This document shows, piece after piece, positions 1 through 13,934 of a DNA stretch of 56,000 nucleotides (position 1 is the first letter of the stretch; every line of letters starts with the position of its first letter). Under the pieces are notes generated by a model that searched no databases, was not told the DNA's origin, and saw only the letters and a program-made list of their open reading frames with translations. The position numbers and the translations under genes are program-made. Location: contig CM043953.1 of NCBI GenBank assembly GCA_014529385.2, positions 80,920,338 to 80,976,337 on the forward strand, given 5' to 3'. The stretch is from Adiantum capillus-veneris. Lineage: Eukaryota > Streptophyta > Polypodiopsida > Polypodiales > Pteridaceae.

Positions 1-3333
<3,333 letters not shown>

Positions 3334-4858
3334 GGTACAAACTTCAAAGAAAGGTTCATGACTTAAACGTTAGTGGGTGTAAAGGTGTAACTTCGGCTTA
3401 TATTGGAGTAGGTTAAACACCTTGTGTCTGGGAGAATCAAACCAATTACAAGCTGGAGAACAAGCTGCTGCTGGACAGCAGAAGTTTAGTTTCTGATGTA
3501 TAGAGAACAAATAAAGAGTAGTGTATTTGGATGGCCAGTGGTCACTTGAGGGGCTACATTCTGTGAACACCTTCATATGGGCTCCGGCTTGTCTTACTGA
3601 ACTAGTTTTACCAGACAAGGGCCTTTGTCTCTTGGCATTCATTGCAACCATGTGGCCCTCTATAGAGCAAGCACCTCTTGTATGTATATGTGTGCCCCTA
3701 GTTGAGAAGCTCCTCAATCCATGTAGATCAAAATGTGTAGTGTCACCAAATTCTGATTTGTGTTTTCTTTTGGTTGATTTATTTTGGGCATTAGTTGTGG
3801 GATGTGGACTTGTTATTGGTGACTATTGGCGACTGCTTAATCAGACTATTTTGCTCGATCTCAAGGCAACGATTTTCCAATGGGTTTTGTGTTTGCCATT
3901 GCCCGAGGTGGCGGCCTATGTTATAGAGAAGCAGGCAAATGTAATGAAACTGATTCTGACAACGGCAATGACAATGTCAGTGATATCATTAGAAGAGTCA
4001 CGAGTGAGCTTCAAAACGCAGAGAGTTATACAGAAATTTTCAGCATTTCAGACCGACCTCAATTTTGCTTTAAACATGCCATCAATAGGCATAAAACTGT
4101 GGCCCACGAGGACAAGTAAGGAAAAAGTTAGTAGCTTAGTCTGGATTCAGACGACTCACTTCGACGCCAGTTCTGGCATGGTATGACACCATGACTTTTC
4201 CACGTGGAGGATAAAAGACCATTTTAGGAAAAAAGAAATAATGTGCAAGATCGAAAAAGTTGAGATTAAAATTGAGCAAACACGAGTCTTTATTAAAGCA
4301 TGAGCCCAGAGGTAGTTTTTCGCATATTTGGCATGTGATATATACTTGCCACACATCTTTTGTACTATGATTTACAAAGATTGTCTAATTTTAACCAGAA
4401 TCAACGTCCAATGGTTTCTGCAATGTTTTAAAGCAATGGCTCAAAAAAATTTTGCATTATAAGGAGCTTGTTTTTATGGCCTTAAACGGTAAGGCGTTAG
4501 TGTTTGGTTGGTTTTTTGGCCTGCCCGAAGGGCAAAGGCCTCAGAGTCGACTTCCCTTTTTGGCTGGCGAAAAATACAAGTTTATTTTTTTGGGAGCAAA
4601 AACTTTGATTGGTAGATATAGGTTAGTGGGCAATCAATGTGGCACGAAAGCAGTCGAGAATATGATGAACTCTGTCAAGTAAATGATGAAGTGTCGTGAT
4701 CTAGTCCAAAGCTTGCGGTTCTGGAGAGATGATGTTTGAAAGCGTTTTCCAAATTTAAATGGGCTGCGGTTGAGGCGACCAAGCAGGTGGACGACCCTCA
4801 ACACTAAAGGGCACGGATGGGGAGAGATGGGAGCGGCGGTGGAGGTCGAAAGTGGGAA
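3334..4858. other. 3' UTR and intergenic DNA after the HVA22-like gene
   Basis: The transcript probably ends soon after the AATAAA at 3509. A 221-codon open frame (3521-4186) has no recognisable domain and unremarkable composition, so I do not call it a gene, although an alternative terminal exon cannot be excluded. Around 4507-4567 a block beginning TTTTTTGGCCTGCCCGAAGG resembles one at 24434-24497, so both are probably copies of an unnamed repeat. Nothing else is recognised. Confidence 0.45.
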
Positions 4859-5103
4859 TCTCGAGACGCCTTGGGTTTGGGGAAAAAGGAAAGTAAACGT
4901 TGACTCATGAACCCCTCAGGCGTGGCTCCGGGATTTGACCCCGCGACCTCATGCGTTCAAGGCAATTGTGCTATCCACCTCACCCGCGTGACGTTTGTGA
5001 AATATGTTTTGAGTTTACAAATACATAAATAAGTAAACATGGGTCTGGCTGTCCAAGTTTACTTATTTATGTCCTAATTTACGTGTAAGTGAAATCGTGC
5101 GCC
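4859..5103 (-). mobile_element. tRNA-derived SINE-like unit, copy 1
   Basis: On the minus strand the unit carries a tRNA-like head. It has a D-arm/A-box-like GAGGTGGATAGCACAATTGC, then a B-box-like GGGGTCAAATCC (complement of 4928-4948). The T-arm fold is imperfect and the anticodon arm is not canonical, so this is not a functional tRNA gene. The unit also has a 16-bp perfect inverted repeat (ACATAAATAAGTAAAC and its complement) around an 18-nt loop. It starts in the TCTCGAG block and ends near a shared GTAAGTGAAATCGT. Confidence 0.55.
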
Positions 5104-5343
5104 TCTCGAGGCGCCTTGGGTTTGGGGAAAAAGGAAAGTAAATGATGACTCACGAGCCCCTCAAGCGCGGCTCCGGGATTTGACCCCGCGACCTCATGCG
5201 TGCAAGGCAATTGTGCTATCCACCTCATCCGCGTGACGTTTGTGAAATATGTTTAAGTTTACAAATACATAAATAAGTAAACGTGGGTCTGGCTGTCCAA
5301 GTTTACTTATTTATGTCCTACCTTGCCTGTAAGTGAAATCGTA
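5104..5343 (-). mobile_element. tRNA-derived SINE-like unit, copy 2
   Basis: This is a direct repeat of copy 1 with about 90 percent identity by eye. It carries the same B-box-like block (complement of 5172-5192) and the same 16-bp hairpin arms at about 5266-5281 and 5300-5315. The head-to-tail arrangement with almost no spacer suggests local duplication, not two separate insertions. Confidence 0.55.
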
Positions 5344-5533
5344 TGCCCCACAACGTCTCTGCTTTTGTATCCCGAGTTCTCTGCCGTCGATCCCACCTCT
5401 CTTACTTCGTTAATTAATCCGTGCCCTTTAGTGCTGAGGGTGGACGACCTGGTGAACTCGATGGCAAGGGCTGGAGGTCAGGGTAGTGCTCAAAGGGGAA
5501 TGGAGGACGATGGTGCAGAGCCGGGTGGTTGGG

Positions 5534-6713
5534 TGTCACGTGAAACATCCAGCCTTGTGTGTCCGTGGGCAAACTACAGCATGACCATGATAGGATTCAG
5601 TCAGTGAAGTCAGTCTAGAATAGGAAATGATCTGGCATTTTTGTGAGTCTGTTTGCAGACCGTGCATGCCCAGGCACTTAGATTAGATGCATATCCTCTA
5701 GTTGCACACAACATGATCATCATATTTCCATCATGAGCATTTTTACAGTGCATAGACCTATTTTCCCTATTTTTGACATTTTTCACTTATTATTTTTAAG
5801 TGACTTTTGTTGGGATCTGGGTAGGGCAATTTGACCAAGTGAATATATAAGCAAACCTAGCGCTAGCACTTTCCGGCAGAAGAGGCAGCAGGAGCACCTT
5901 GCTCAACAGGCACCTTCTCAGCAAGACCCCCCACATCTGCAGAGCTAGCGTTTTTGCATCTGCAAGGACCTAGCGTTTCCATCCACAGACAGCATGGCAT
6001 TTTGTGCATTGCAGACCAGCCCCGGCAGCAGCAAGACAGATCAAGAAGCCTAGCGTTTTGCATTTGCAGGACAACCGGCAGCAGTAGGACAATTTTTCAG
6101 TCCTATCATTTTTGTAGATCTTTGCGACGGAATCCCCACAAGCATCAGCGTTTTCAGTTTTCAGCGGTCAGACTCCACAGTAGAACCCTCGAACCTCGCA
6201 GATCTCACCTGTCCGCAGCAGTTCCTCGTCGCATGGTCAAATTCCGCAAGGTTTACAGATTCAGCCCGAAAAATGCAGATTTCAGCATCTGCGTTTTCAG
6301 CGCGTCGTCGTCGTATCGTTGCCATCGACATAGTCACCGACATAGAGTCAGAATTCAGTAGATAAAGATTTGCAGATTTCAGCCATTAGCATTTTCAGAT
6401 TTCAGCCCGTCTCATCGTCGTCGACATCGTCGGCAAGTCCAAGCATTGTAGAGATTTGTGCAATTATAAGCGCCATAGAGAGTGGGCCCTTCGGAGGAGG
6501 GTTTTGACAACATTCTGGTGTCGTATTTTTCTCCCTCTATCTCTCAGTCTCAGCACCTTCATTCACAGTGTTCATCCACTTTGTTTGTGTCCATTGCACT
6601 CTCTCACTAAAGGAACGGAAGGCTCTCCCTTCCGTAAGTAAAGGAACCCTTGAGCACATTTCGGAGCACTCATCTTGAGCAAAGTTCAACATTCACTTCC
6701 GCTGTACCTTACA
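5534..6713 (+). repeat. 5' LTR of element A
   Basis: The LTR starts TGTCACGTGAAACATCC and ends ...CCTTACA, giving TG...CA ends and about 1180 bp. The primer-binding site follows one base later. It matches the copy at 15194-16045 along most of its length; about 330 bp near 5630-5990 are absent from that copy. A TATA-like GAATATATAAGC lies near 5842. The five bases before it, TTGGG, would be one target duplication, but the partner is lost because the 3' LTR is truncated. Confidence 0.85.
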
Positions 6714-6714
6714 T

Positions 6715-6731
6715 TGGTATCAAAGCTTTGG
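6715..6731 (+). promoter_or_regulatory. Primer-binding site of element A
   Basis: TGGTATCAAAGCTTTGG begins one base after the 5' LTR. It resembles the TGGTATCAGAGC sites complementary to the initiator methionine tRNA 3' end that many plant LTR elements use. Confidence 0.8.
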
Positions 6732-7206
6732 CAGTGTTCTATATCACTCGAGGAAAGAACCACATAATTTTTTGTGCTTGTTGCGGTCGCACGTAACCCA
6801 AGTCCTCTTGGGCGTGTCGATTCCTAATCGTGTTTTTGAAGAGTGACAGGAAACCCAAGAAAGAAGGGCTTGTCCAGCCTCCCCTTGTGCGTCTTTTCAC
6901 TCACTAAGAGCGGACCATGCACTTAGCGGCCGGCCAATCGACATGAGGTGGGAAAAAGAAACCTTGGTGTGAGCGCAAGGCCGCCAAGGGGTGCGCCCGC
7001 GGAAAAGAGCAGAACTCGGGTGAAGAGAAGATCCTTCTCTAACACAGATTGCAAGCTACAGAAGAATCTCAAGAACCTCAAGAACCTCAAGACCCTCAAG
7101 AACTCAAGAACCTCAAGAACCCAAGCACCCAAGACCCACAAGAACCCAAGTTCCTCGTGAACTTAAGAACCCAAGACTTCAGTGGATGGTCATCACTTGA
7201 AGCGAA
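6732..7206 (+). other. Leader of element A with a 9-nt tandem repeat
   Basis: This non-coding leader lies between the primer-binding site and the ATG at 7207. At 7061-7152 it has roughly ten imperfect copies of a 9-nt unit, AAGAACCTC, drifting to AAGAACCCA and similar. The repeat is open in two frames (peptides rich in NLK or PQE), which makes spurious open frames. I do not treat it as coding because the likely gene starts at 7207. Confidence 0.6.
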
Positions 7207-7486
7207 ATGGATACTTTGCTTGGAGGTGATGAGCATGAGAGAGGCGAAGAAGAATTTTCCCCACCAGGAGGTTTTTCCGACCCTTTCCCTTCCCCATCTA
7301 CGCAAAGGATTGCACTAACTCCTATGGAGGAGTTGAAGCAGTTGCTTATGGAAAGAAAGTTAGAACGCGAAGAAAGAAAAGAAGAAAGAGAAGCAAAAAG
7401 AAAGGCCTACGAAGAAAGAAGGACAGCCATAGATCGTGAATACGAAGAAAGAGTGGCAGCCATAGAGCGTGAAGCACGATTGGAAG

Positions 7487-7871
7487 TGAAACGAACGAGG
7501 AGAAAGGATCTCCCGGCTACACAGACCGCCTACAGATACGCGTCGGACGAACCACCCGACCATAGTCACCATCCGGCAGCTCCCCCGTGCTGGGGCCAGC
7601 GTCCGAGGACGTAGGCGTGCACCTGTAAGACCGAGCGTCCCATACCACCCGGCCTCACCTCCTCGAGGTGACCTCGCGCACTCCTAGCCTCGCGGGCTAA
7701 CCACTGGCACTCTGCCAGTGGGGGTCAATAACTGTAAATGAGGCCTTGGCCTCCCTTTTATAATAATGGCCGGCCACACTGGCCGGGTTCACACTACGTC
7801 CGCCCGGACATTGGACGCCCATCCCGACGGCATCTGGGCTAGATTCCCTCTCATGTGAGCGGGACATAACA
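7487..7871 (-). repeat. 3' LTR of the nested chromovirus
   Basis: 385 bp with TG...CA ends. Direct neighbours are GGAAG (7482-7486) outside and, read on the minus strand, a purine tract ending AAGGGGGGAAGTA inside (7872-7886). It differs from the partner LTR (13550-13934) at 18 positions by my count, 15 of them transitions. Confidence 0.95.
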
Positions 7872-7882
7872 TACTTCCCCCC

Positions 7883-9274
7883 TTAAGAACCATTGATGTC
7901 CTCATCAATGAAGTGGGGATACTGAGCCTTCAAAGCTCTAACAGGTTCCCAAGTAGCAAATCTTTCAGATTGACCCTTCCACTTAATTAAGTACTTGTCA
8001 TAAGCCTTTTGGCGCGAATGACGGGTACGATGATCTAAAACTGCTTTTGGTTCTCGAGGAATATACTCAGCTTGCATATCTTGCCATACATTTTCCTCGA
8101 TAGGCACAACAACGTCGGTTTCGCCCAATTTCACTTTAAGGCGGCTGACATGAAACACTGGATGTACATTAACATCCGAAGGAAGAGCCAGCTTGTAGGC
8201 AACTTGGCCAATCTTCTTTGTGATCAAGAACGGACCACAATATCTAGCTGAAAGCTTATAATGCTTTCCTGTTCGCATAGTCTTGGAATCCTTGGGTATC
8301 TTCAGATAAACCCATTGTCCCACATCTAGAGTCCTCAGAGACTTCTTTTGATTAGCCTAAGTAGTGACTCGATCACGAGCCGTTCTTATACTATCCTTAG
8401 CCAATTCGAGCATTTCCTGCATGTCATACAGAAAATCACGAGCTTGGCATTCCTTGACTTTCTCTAAGCCAATAGCAATTGGGGATTTAGGCTCAAATCC
8501 ATACATCAGCATGAACGGGCTAAATCCAGTAGCAGAATGCTTGCTACTATTATAAGCAAACTCTAACTGTGGAAGATACCTTTCCCAGTCAGACTGCTTG
8601 TGAGAGACATAGGCTCTCAACATGTCCTCTAACGTTTGATTCATCCTCTCAGTTTGCTCGTCGGACTCAGGATAGTCAGAAGACTACATACTCAACTTCG
8701 TCTGAAGATGAGCAAACACATCTCGCCAAAATCGGCCAGTGAACTTAGTATCTCGATCACTGACGATATCCTCTGCCAGACCATACAGCTTATAAAGCTG
8801 ATCGACAAATAAAACCGCCAACTCATGGCTTTTTACTGTTGACTTCGTTGGTATAAACTTCGCCATTTTTGCGAGTCTATCGACCACAACCCAAATAGCG
8901 TCATTGCCTCGACTAGTATTTGGCAAACCAACGATAAAGTCCATGGAAATACTTTGCCACTTGGCATCTGGGATTTCCAATGGATGTAGCAGGCCAGCTT
9001 TCCTAAGGCGCTCTGCCTTATTGACCTGACACTGAGCGCATCTCTTCACATAGCTCTCTATGTAAAAGCGCATCCTTGGCCAATAGAAATATCGCTTGAC
9101 GAAAGCCAAAGTTCTCTGGATGCCTGGGTGCCCAGCGCTAGGAACATCGTGGCATTCGCACAAAATCCTTTGTCGAATCTGATCGATTTCCGGCGCGCAG
9201 ACTTTACCATTTCTGAACAATAGTCCACCTCTAATGGAATATTGTCCCTGTCTCGTCTCTCCAGCACAACTCAC
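7883..9274 (-). pseudogene. Chromovirus integrase with C-terminal chromodomain (broken)
   Basis: Integrase joins the element's cDNA to host DNA. On the minus strand, from 9274 down, I see the zinc-binding segment (CHDVPSAGHPG ... RCAQCQ), the catalytic core with Asp in MDFIVGLP and Asp in VSDRDTKF, and the Glu in EQTERMN near 8650. A GPFLITKKIGQVAYKLALP block (the GPF/Y type module) follows. The chromodomain is at 7900-8060 (AYDKYLIKWKG ... FATWEP). Chromodomains direct integration to marked chromatin. In-frame TAG stops lie near 8681 and 8356, and the join to RNase H near 9274 needs a frame change. Confidence 0.9.
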
Positions 9275-10902
9275 TTAGGTCTCCGGATCACCCAAGCCTG
9301 TATGCGAGTCATGCCCCGCTTCGACCTCATTCCATATCTTGCCAAAATGGCCATCGGAATGACATCGCCCTCGGAGAGAGAGATAGAAATCCGTCGAGAT
9401 TTCAGCCATAGACAAGGCATTAACCTTAGGAATCCTGCTGAGCGCATCAGCAACTCGATTGTTGGATCCTTTTCTGTAACGGATCTCAAAGTCAAACTCT
9501 TGCATAAGCTCAACCCATCTAGCCTTCCGGCCTCTGAGATCACCCTGATCACAGATATAGCGCAAGGAATGATGATCTGTCCATGCAACAAACGTAGAGC
9601 CATACAAGTAGTGCCGCCATTTCCTCAGGGCGTGGACTACGGCGTAAAGCTCCTTTTATATGTTGGATAATGCATCTCAGCGTCAGAAAGCTTCTTACTT
9701 TCAAATGCAACAGGATGTCCATCCTGGTATAACGCCGCACCAATAGCATAATCACTAGCATCCGTTTCAACCACAAACGGTTTGCTAGGATCCACAATGT
9801 GCAATATTGGCGCAGTAGTCACCAAGTGCTTTAGTGTCCAAAAGCTCTCGTCGAGACGCTCATTCCAGACAACAGGGGGGTTACCTTTACGACGAGGACC
9901 CGAAGTCTTCGGCCCTTTCACCCCTCCTTTCAAAAGTTGCGTAAGCGGAGCAACAACTTTAGAATAATCCTTGATAAACTTGCAAAAGAATCCAGTAAAG
10001 CCTAAAAAGGATTTTACTTGGTGCACATTCTTCAGGATGGGCCAATTTCGCATTTTATTCAATTTTTCAGGGTCGACGCGAATTCCATCGCGAGTAATGA
10101 TGTGACCCAAGTACAGAAGCTCTTTGTTAAAGAATTCACACTTAGAAGCCTTAGCATAAAGCTTCTCAGTTCTCAGTACTTCGAGAATAGTGCGTATATG
10201 CACTAGGTGCTCATACAAACTTCGGCTGTAGATCAAGATATCATCGAGAAATACAACAACGAAGTTGCCTAAAAATGGTCTCAGCAGATCATTCATCATC
10301 TGCTGAAACGTAGCTGGAGCATTGGTCAAACCAAAAGGCAAGACCAAAAATTCGTAGTGACCATAACGCGTATGGAAGCCTGTCTTAGGAATATCTTCCA
10401 GTTTGATTTGTATCTGATGATAGCCTGATCGCAGGTCTATTTTCGTAAAATACAACGCTCCATGGAGCCGATCTATCAAATCGTCCATGCGCGGGAGCGG
10501 ATACTTGTTCTTGACAGTGAGTTTATTCAACTCCTTGTAATCCGCGCAGAAGCGCATAGTGTTATCCTTCTTTCGAGAAAGTAGCACTGGCGCTCCCCAC
10601 GGGGATTTGCTAGGCCGAACAAAACCCCTGTTGAGATAATCCTTTAGCTGTCGCTGAATCTCGTCCTCCTCGGTTTTACTAAACCGATAGGTTTGCTTTG
10701 AGGAGGGCTGACTACCAGCCACCAACTCAATGCCATGATCTACTCCTCTCGAAGGCGACAAGCCAAGAGGTAGATCATCAGGAAAAACATCTTTGAAATC
10801 AGTCATGATTTCTTGGATAAGGTTGGATTCGTCGGAATCCCCAAGTTCAACAGAAGAACATGAAACATTTTTACGAAATTCAGTGACAGAAGTACCAAGC
10901 AC
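9275..10902 (-). pseudogene. Chromovirus reverse transcriptase and RNase H (broken)
   Basis: The RT copies element RNA into cDNA and RNase H removes the RNA. Visible RT landmarks, minus strand: RCGA-type start GFVRPSKSPWGAPVLLSRKK, the CADYKELNKLT and LPRMDDLIDRL blocks, KIDLRSGYHQI, LPFGLTNAPATFQQMMND and the catalytic VFLDDILIYS near 10230. A connection follows, then RNase H starting VETDASDYAIGAAL near 9760. A one-base deletion at about 9650 shifts the frame within RNase H, which resumes as YGSTFVAWTDHHSLRYI and ends with the typical GSNNRVADALSR. Catalytic residues are present, but the reading frame is not continuous. Confidence 0.93.
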
Positions 10903-11151
10903 TAATGAATCAAACCAAGCAGATGGTACACACTAATAAAAGTCAACATCAGAAGACTTTATTTCTTTATACATTTCTAAAGCAGTAACAATTGGTATTG
11001 CAAAACCATTATTTACAGACTTCTGATTACAAAGCGACACATATACATGAGGCATGTTTTGTTTAACAAAAACAAGAGAGTGATGTACATAGTCTATATA
11101 CAATGAGTCTTGTTTATCATAAAACCATGGAATTCCTAAAATAACATCTGC

Positions 11152-12579
11152 TCAGTCCAGGCGCATGATGTGGAAATCCAGGTTCTCTTTGTAATCAGTC
11201 AGCTCGAGCGACAAGTCTGGAACCATCCAATTCCCTACGTCTGTATCCACGCCACGAACCATCTTCACGTGATACTCATGGTCACTGTTCTGCGTCAGCA
11301 GGCTCAGTTTCTGCACCAATTTTGCATCCACAAAATTGTGTGAGTTTCCATTATCAAGGAGTACGGTCACGTTGTGACCATTGATCTTCCCGGGGAAACG
11401 GAGAAGATCGTGCTTACCAAACACTTTGGTGCTAAAAGTACAATTAGTGCATGAACTGTGCGCTAAATGATGGATTTCTACTTGAACAACATCAGAGTTA
11501 CTTGAGATCTCGTGAATCTGAACCGAAGGACGGCCTTGTGGTTTCTGCGTCTTTTTCTTCTTGGGGAAATCCTTGATTTGGTGACCCGTCTGGCCACATC
11601 CGAAGCAAGCCCCTTTCTTCACTGCATCAACAACTTAAGCATTTCTGGCTTTCTTCTTCTCCTGAGAAGATCTCGGCGGTGATTTGGACTTATGCTGGAA
11701 TCGAGGTCGCTTCCTCGAAGCACCCTCACCGGATTGATGGTCTGCAGTTCTTTTCTTCTCATAATTCGCTCCATTTATCAAATGGAACGTCCTGGCCTTT
11801 GCCACTGCATCCTCGACGTCAGTCGGGGTTTTATCCTTAATTAAGGCCCAACGGTAGTCCTCATGCAATCCCAACAGATACATGTGCACTACGTGCATAG
11901 AATCCACCTTGCAGAAGGTGAGCGCCTCTTTGAAAGCTGTTGTATACTTATCAAAAGATAGAGTTTTCATCGAAAGACTCTACAATTTGGCATGGGCTTT
12001 CAAAGGGTCCATTTTGGAGAAATCCCTCTTGAATTTCACACAAAAGTCAGCCCACGTCGTAGGCTTCTCTGTCATGTCACGCCACCAAGTAAGCGCCTTA
12101 CTACGCAGATAGAGAGGAATCGTCTGAATCCTCCGTTCATCATGCTCCCCATGGAGATCAAAGTATGTGGTCCACTGGTGCAGGCGGTTATTTACAACCA
12201 TTTCCGTACACTCCTTCTCTTCACCTGAGAAATTGGTAGTTTTGTACGGAATTGTGGCAGTTGGACCACCCTGCGAACGCCCAAAAGCAGCAATCTGCAT
12301 CTGCAATTGCTGGAGATGGGTTTCCCCCTCGAAAATACGCGTAGTCGTTGACTGAGCCATATTTTCGAGAGTAGAAAGTCGGCAACTGAGCCCCTGTACG
12401 ACCCCTTCGAGAGAGGCCAAGCGAAGGTTCATTTGAACATTCGCGTTTTCCAGAGCGGTAACACGTTGGTCGAAACTCTGGAAAGTGCTTGTAATCCATG
12501 TGTAGAGAGCATGCGTGAATTGAATTTGGATGTTACCTGGCGTGTCGTCACGTTGCACATCTGAGCTGGAGGAATCCAT
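11152..12579 (-). pseudogene. Chromovirus gag and protease (broken)
   Basis: Gag forms the particle and protease releases the mature proteins. The likely start is the ATG at 12579 (MDSSSSDVQRDD), the first Met after a short charged leader. Residues 20-100 look coiled-coil-like (heptads in LENANVQMNLRLASLEGVV). The gag core follows around 12000-12200 (LHQWTTYFDLHGEHDERR, TWWRDMTEKPTTWADF). A CCHC knuckle at about 11595 reads CFGCGQTGHQIKDFPK, so the final Cys is replaced by Phe. The protease active site reads LLDNGNSHNF near 11350, with Asn where Ser or Thr is expected. Frame breaks lie near 11975 and 11630 and between 11152 and 10902. Confidence 0.85.
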
Positions 12580-13133
12580 GGTGAAGTGCGTGAAAAAACT
12601 CGAATTTGCACGCGAAACCGAGCCTTTTCTGCACTTTTCGATCGCGAAAAGTTGATGTTTGAAGAGCTCTACGCTTCGGCGTGAGCGTCTGAACACGAGC
12701 AGGTGATGGCGGGAGCGCGGGAGCGCGAGCAGGTGAGAGAGAGGAGTGGTGGGAGAGAAGCAACAGAGCCTAAAAGTGAGTTTCCTGCAACTTGTTTCTA
12801 TAAGTGAGCTTTTAATAAAACACAGGTTTCAGACTTGTTTTAAAAAAAACTGAAGTGTCCTAGCCCATTTTAAATTAAAAGGCTCACTTAATATAAAAGT
12901 GACTTAATAAATTGGAGAGGGCAGCGTAGAAAAGAGTCCAACGCTGGAAAAAAAAAGGATACGCTGAAGCTGCCGCGTGGAGATTTCACAAAGGAAAGGA
13001 CCCGGCGTGTGGTTGCCCGTGGCCAACACGCACAAGGGGCGCCAAATAGGAGCTAGCGTTGCAAGTGAATTCCACACCAGCAACTTGGTAGTCACTCCTT
13101 CCTTGCAGAAAAACCCACGCTACAGAGAGAGGT

Positions 13134-13205
<72 letters not shown>

Positions 13206-13535
13206 GCTTCGCACAGAGAACTCACAGAGAGATCGAAAGAGTTACAATATGCTGAATTTTAATACAAAACCAGTAAATTAAGCGTAAATACACTGATTTT
13301 TATCGAAAACCAGTAAATTCAATAAAAAATCCTCTGATTTTTAGCACTTCCTCCTTTTAAATCGCTGAATTTTATCAAAAATCAGTGGAGCAATCTGTTA
13401 AATTCACATGCAAACATGCTCAAGAGAAGAAAAATGATTAATTAAATAACTATTTCGTCGAAAACTGCATGAAACAAAGACTATCTGACTCGAACCTATC
13501 CGTAGGTGTGCACACAGTCTCTCGTGCAGCCAAGC
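12580..13535 (-). other. Chromovirus 5' leader with hairpin array and (GA)n tract
   Basis: This is the transcribed leader between the primer site and gag. It holds a perfect CT run on the plus strand (13139-13203, (GA)n in the RNA). Three short inverted repeats lie at 13252-13273, 13293-13313 and 13365-13385, each CTGA(A)TTTT, a 3-5 nt loop, then AAAA(C/T)CAG. A further half copy is near 13333. The hairpins recur in the RNA sense strand as well, so they could be packaging or translation elements, which is speculation. Confidence 0.6.
13139..13203. repeat. (CT)n microsatellite
   Basis: About 32 perfect CT dinucleotides in the chromovirus leader ((GA)n in the element's RNA). Confidence 0.97.
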
Positions 13536-13549
13536 CGGCTCTCATACCA
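13536..13549 (-). promoter_or_regulatory. Primer-binding site of the chromovirus
   Basis: The complement of 13536-13549 reads TGGTATGAGAGCCG just inside the 5' LTR. It fits the initiator-methionine-tRNA site TGGTATCAGAGC with one mismatch in the first twelve bases. Confidence 0.85.
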
Positions 13550-13934
13550 TGAAACGAACGAGGAGAAAGGATCTCCTGGCTACACAGACCGCCTACAGAT
13601 ACGCGTCGGATGAACCACCCGACCATAGCCACCATTCGACAGCTCCCCTGTGCTGGGGCCAGCGTCCGAGGACGTAGGCGTGCACCTGCAAGACCGAGCG
13701 TCCCATACCACCCGGCCTCACCTCCTCGAGGTGACCTCGCACACTCCTAGCCTCGTGGGCTAACCACTGGCACTCTACGAGTGGGGGTCGATAACTGTAA
13801 ATGAGGCCTTGGCCTCCCTTTTATAATAATGGCCGGCCACACTGGCCGGGTTCACACTACGTTCGCCCGGACACTGGACGCCCATCTCGACGGCATCTGC
13901 GCTAGATCCCCTCTCCTGTGAGCGGGACATAACA
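13550..13934 (-). repeat. 5' LTR of the nested chromovirus
   Basis: 385 bp, TG...CA, with GGAAG (13935-13939) outside. A TATA-like ATTATTATAAAAGG lies on the minus strand at about 13817-13831, in the position expected for the element promoter. CpG- and CpNpG-context C/T differences dominate in comparison with the 7487-7871 copy. Confidence 0.95.

Larger units (their letters stand above)
4784..5450. repeat. Inverted-repeat-framed insertion containing two SINE-like units
   Basis: The arms at 4784-4818 and 5417-5450 are inverted copies of each other. A 22-nt core (CTCAACACTAAAGGGCACGG and its continuation) matches in 21 of 22 positions, with a looser GGTGGACGACC block beside it. Between the arms are two direct copies of a 240-bp unit, 245 bp apart. 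The arms could be terminal repeats of a non-autonomous DNA element that took in a SINE, or an older inverted duplication. Confidence 0.5.
7487..13934 (-). mobile_element. Chromovirus-type Ty3 retrotransposon, complete but inactivated
   Basis: A full structure is visible on the minus strand. It comprises the 5' LTR (13550-13934), a methionine-tRNA-type primer site, a leader with hairpins and a (GA)n tract, gag, protease, reverse transcriptase, RNase H, integrase with chromodomain, a polypurine tract and the 3' LTR (7487-7871). GGAAG lies directly outside both ends, at 7482-7486 and 13935-13939, as expected for a 5-bp target duplication. It inserted into the coiled-coil gene of element A. LTR divergence of about 4.7 percent points to an old insertion. 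Confidence 0.96.

Noticed and set aside
3521-4186. 221-codon open frame as a second host gene
   Set aside because: No domain, no family resemblance, and it overlaps the likely 3' UTR. Its length alone is not enough, though an alternative HVA22 terminal exon is not excluded.
4921-4992. True tRNA gene on the minus strand
   Set aside because: The B-box-like element is present, but the anticodon arm and T stem do not fold canonically, and the unit is repeated with a SINE-like body.
12977-13255. Frame with Leu-Ser repeats
   Set aside because: It is the translation of the (CT)n tract in the chromovirus leader.
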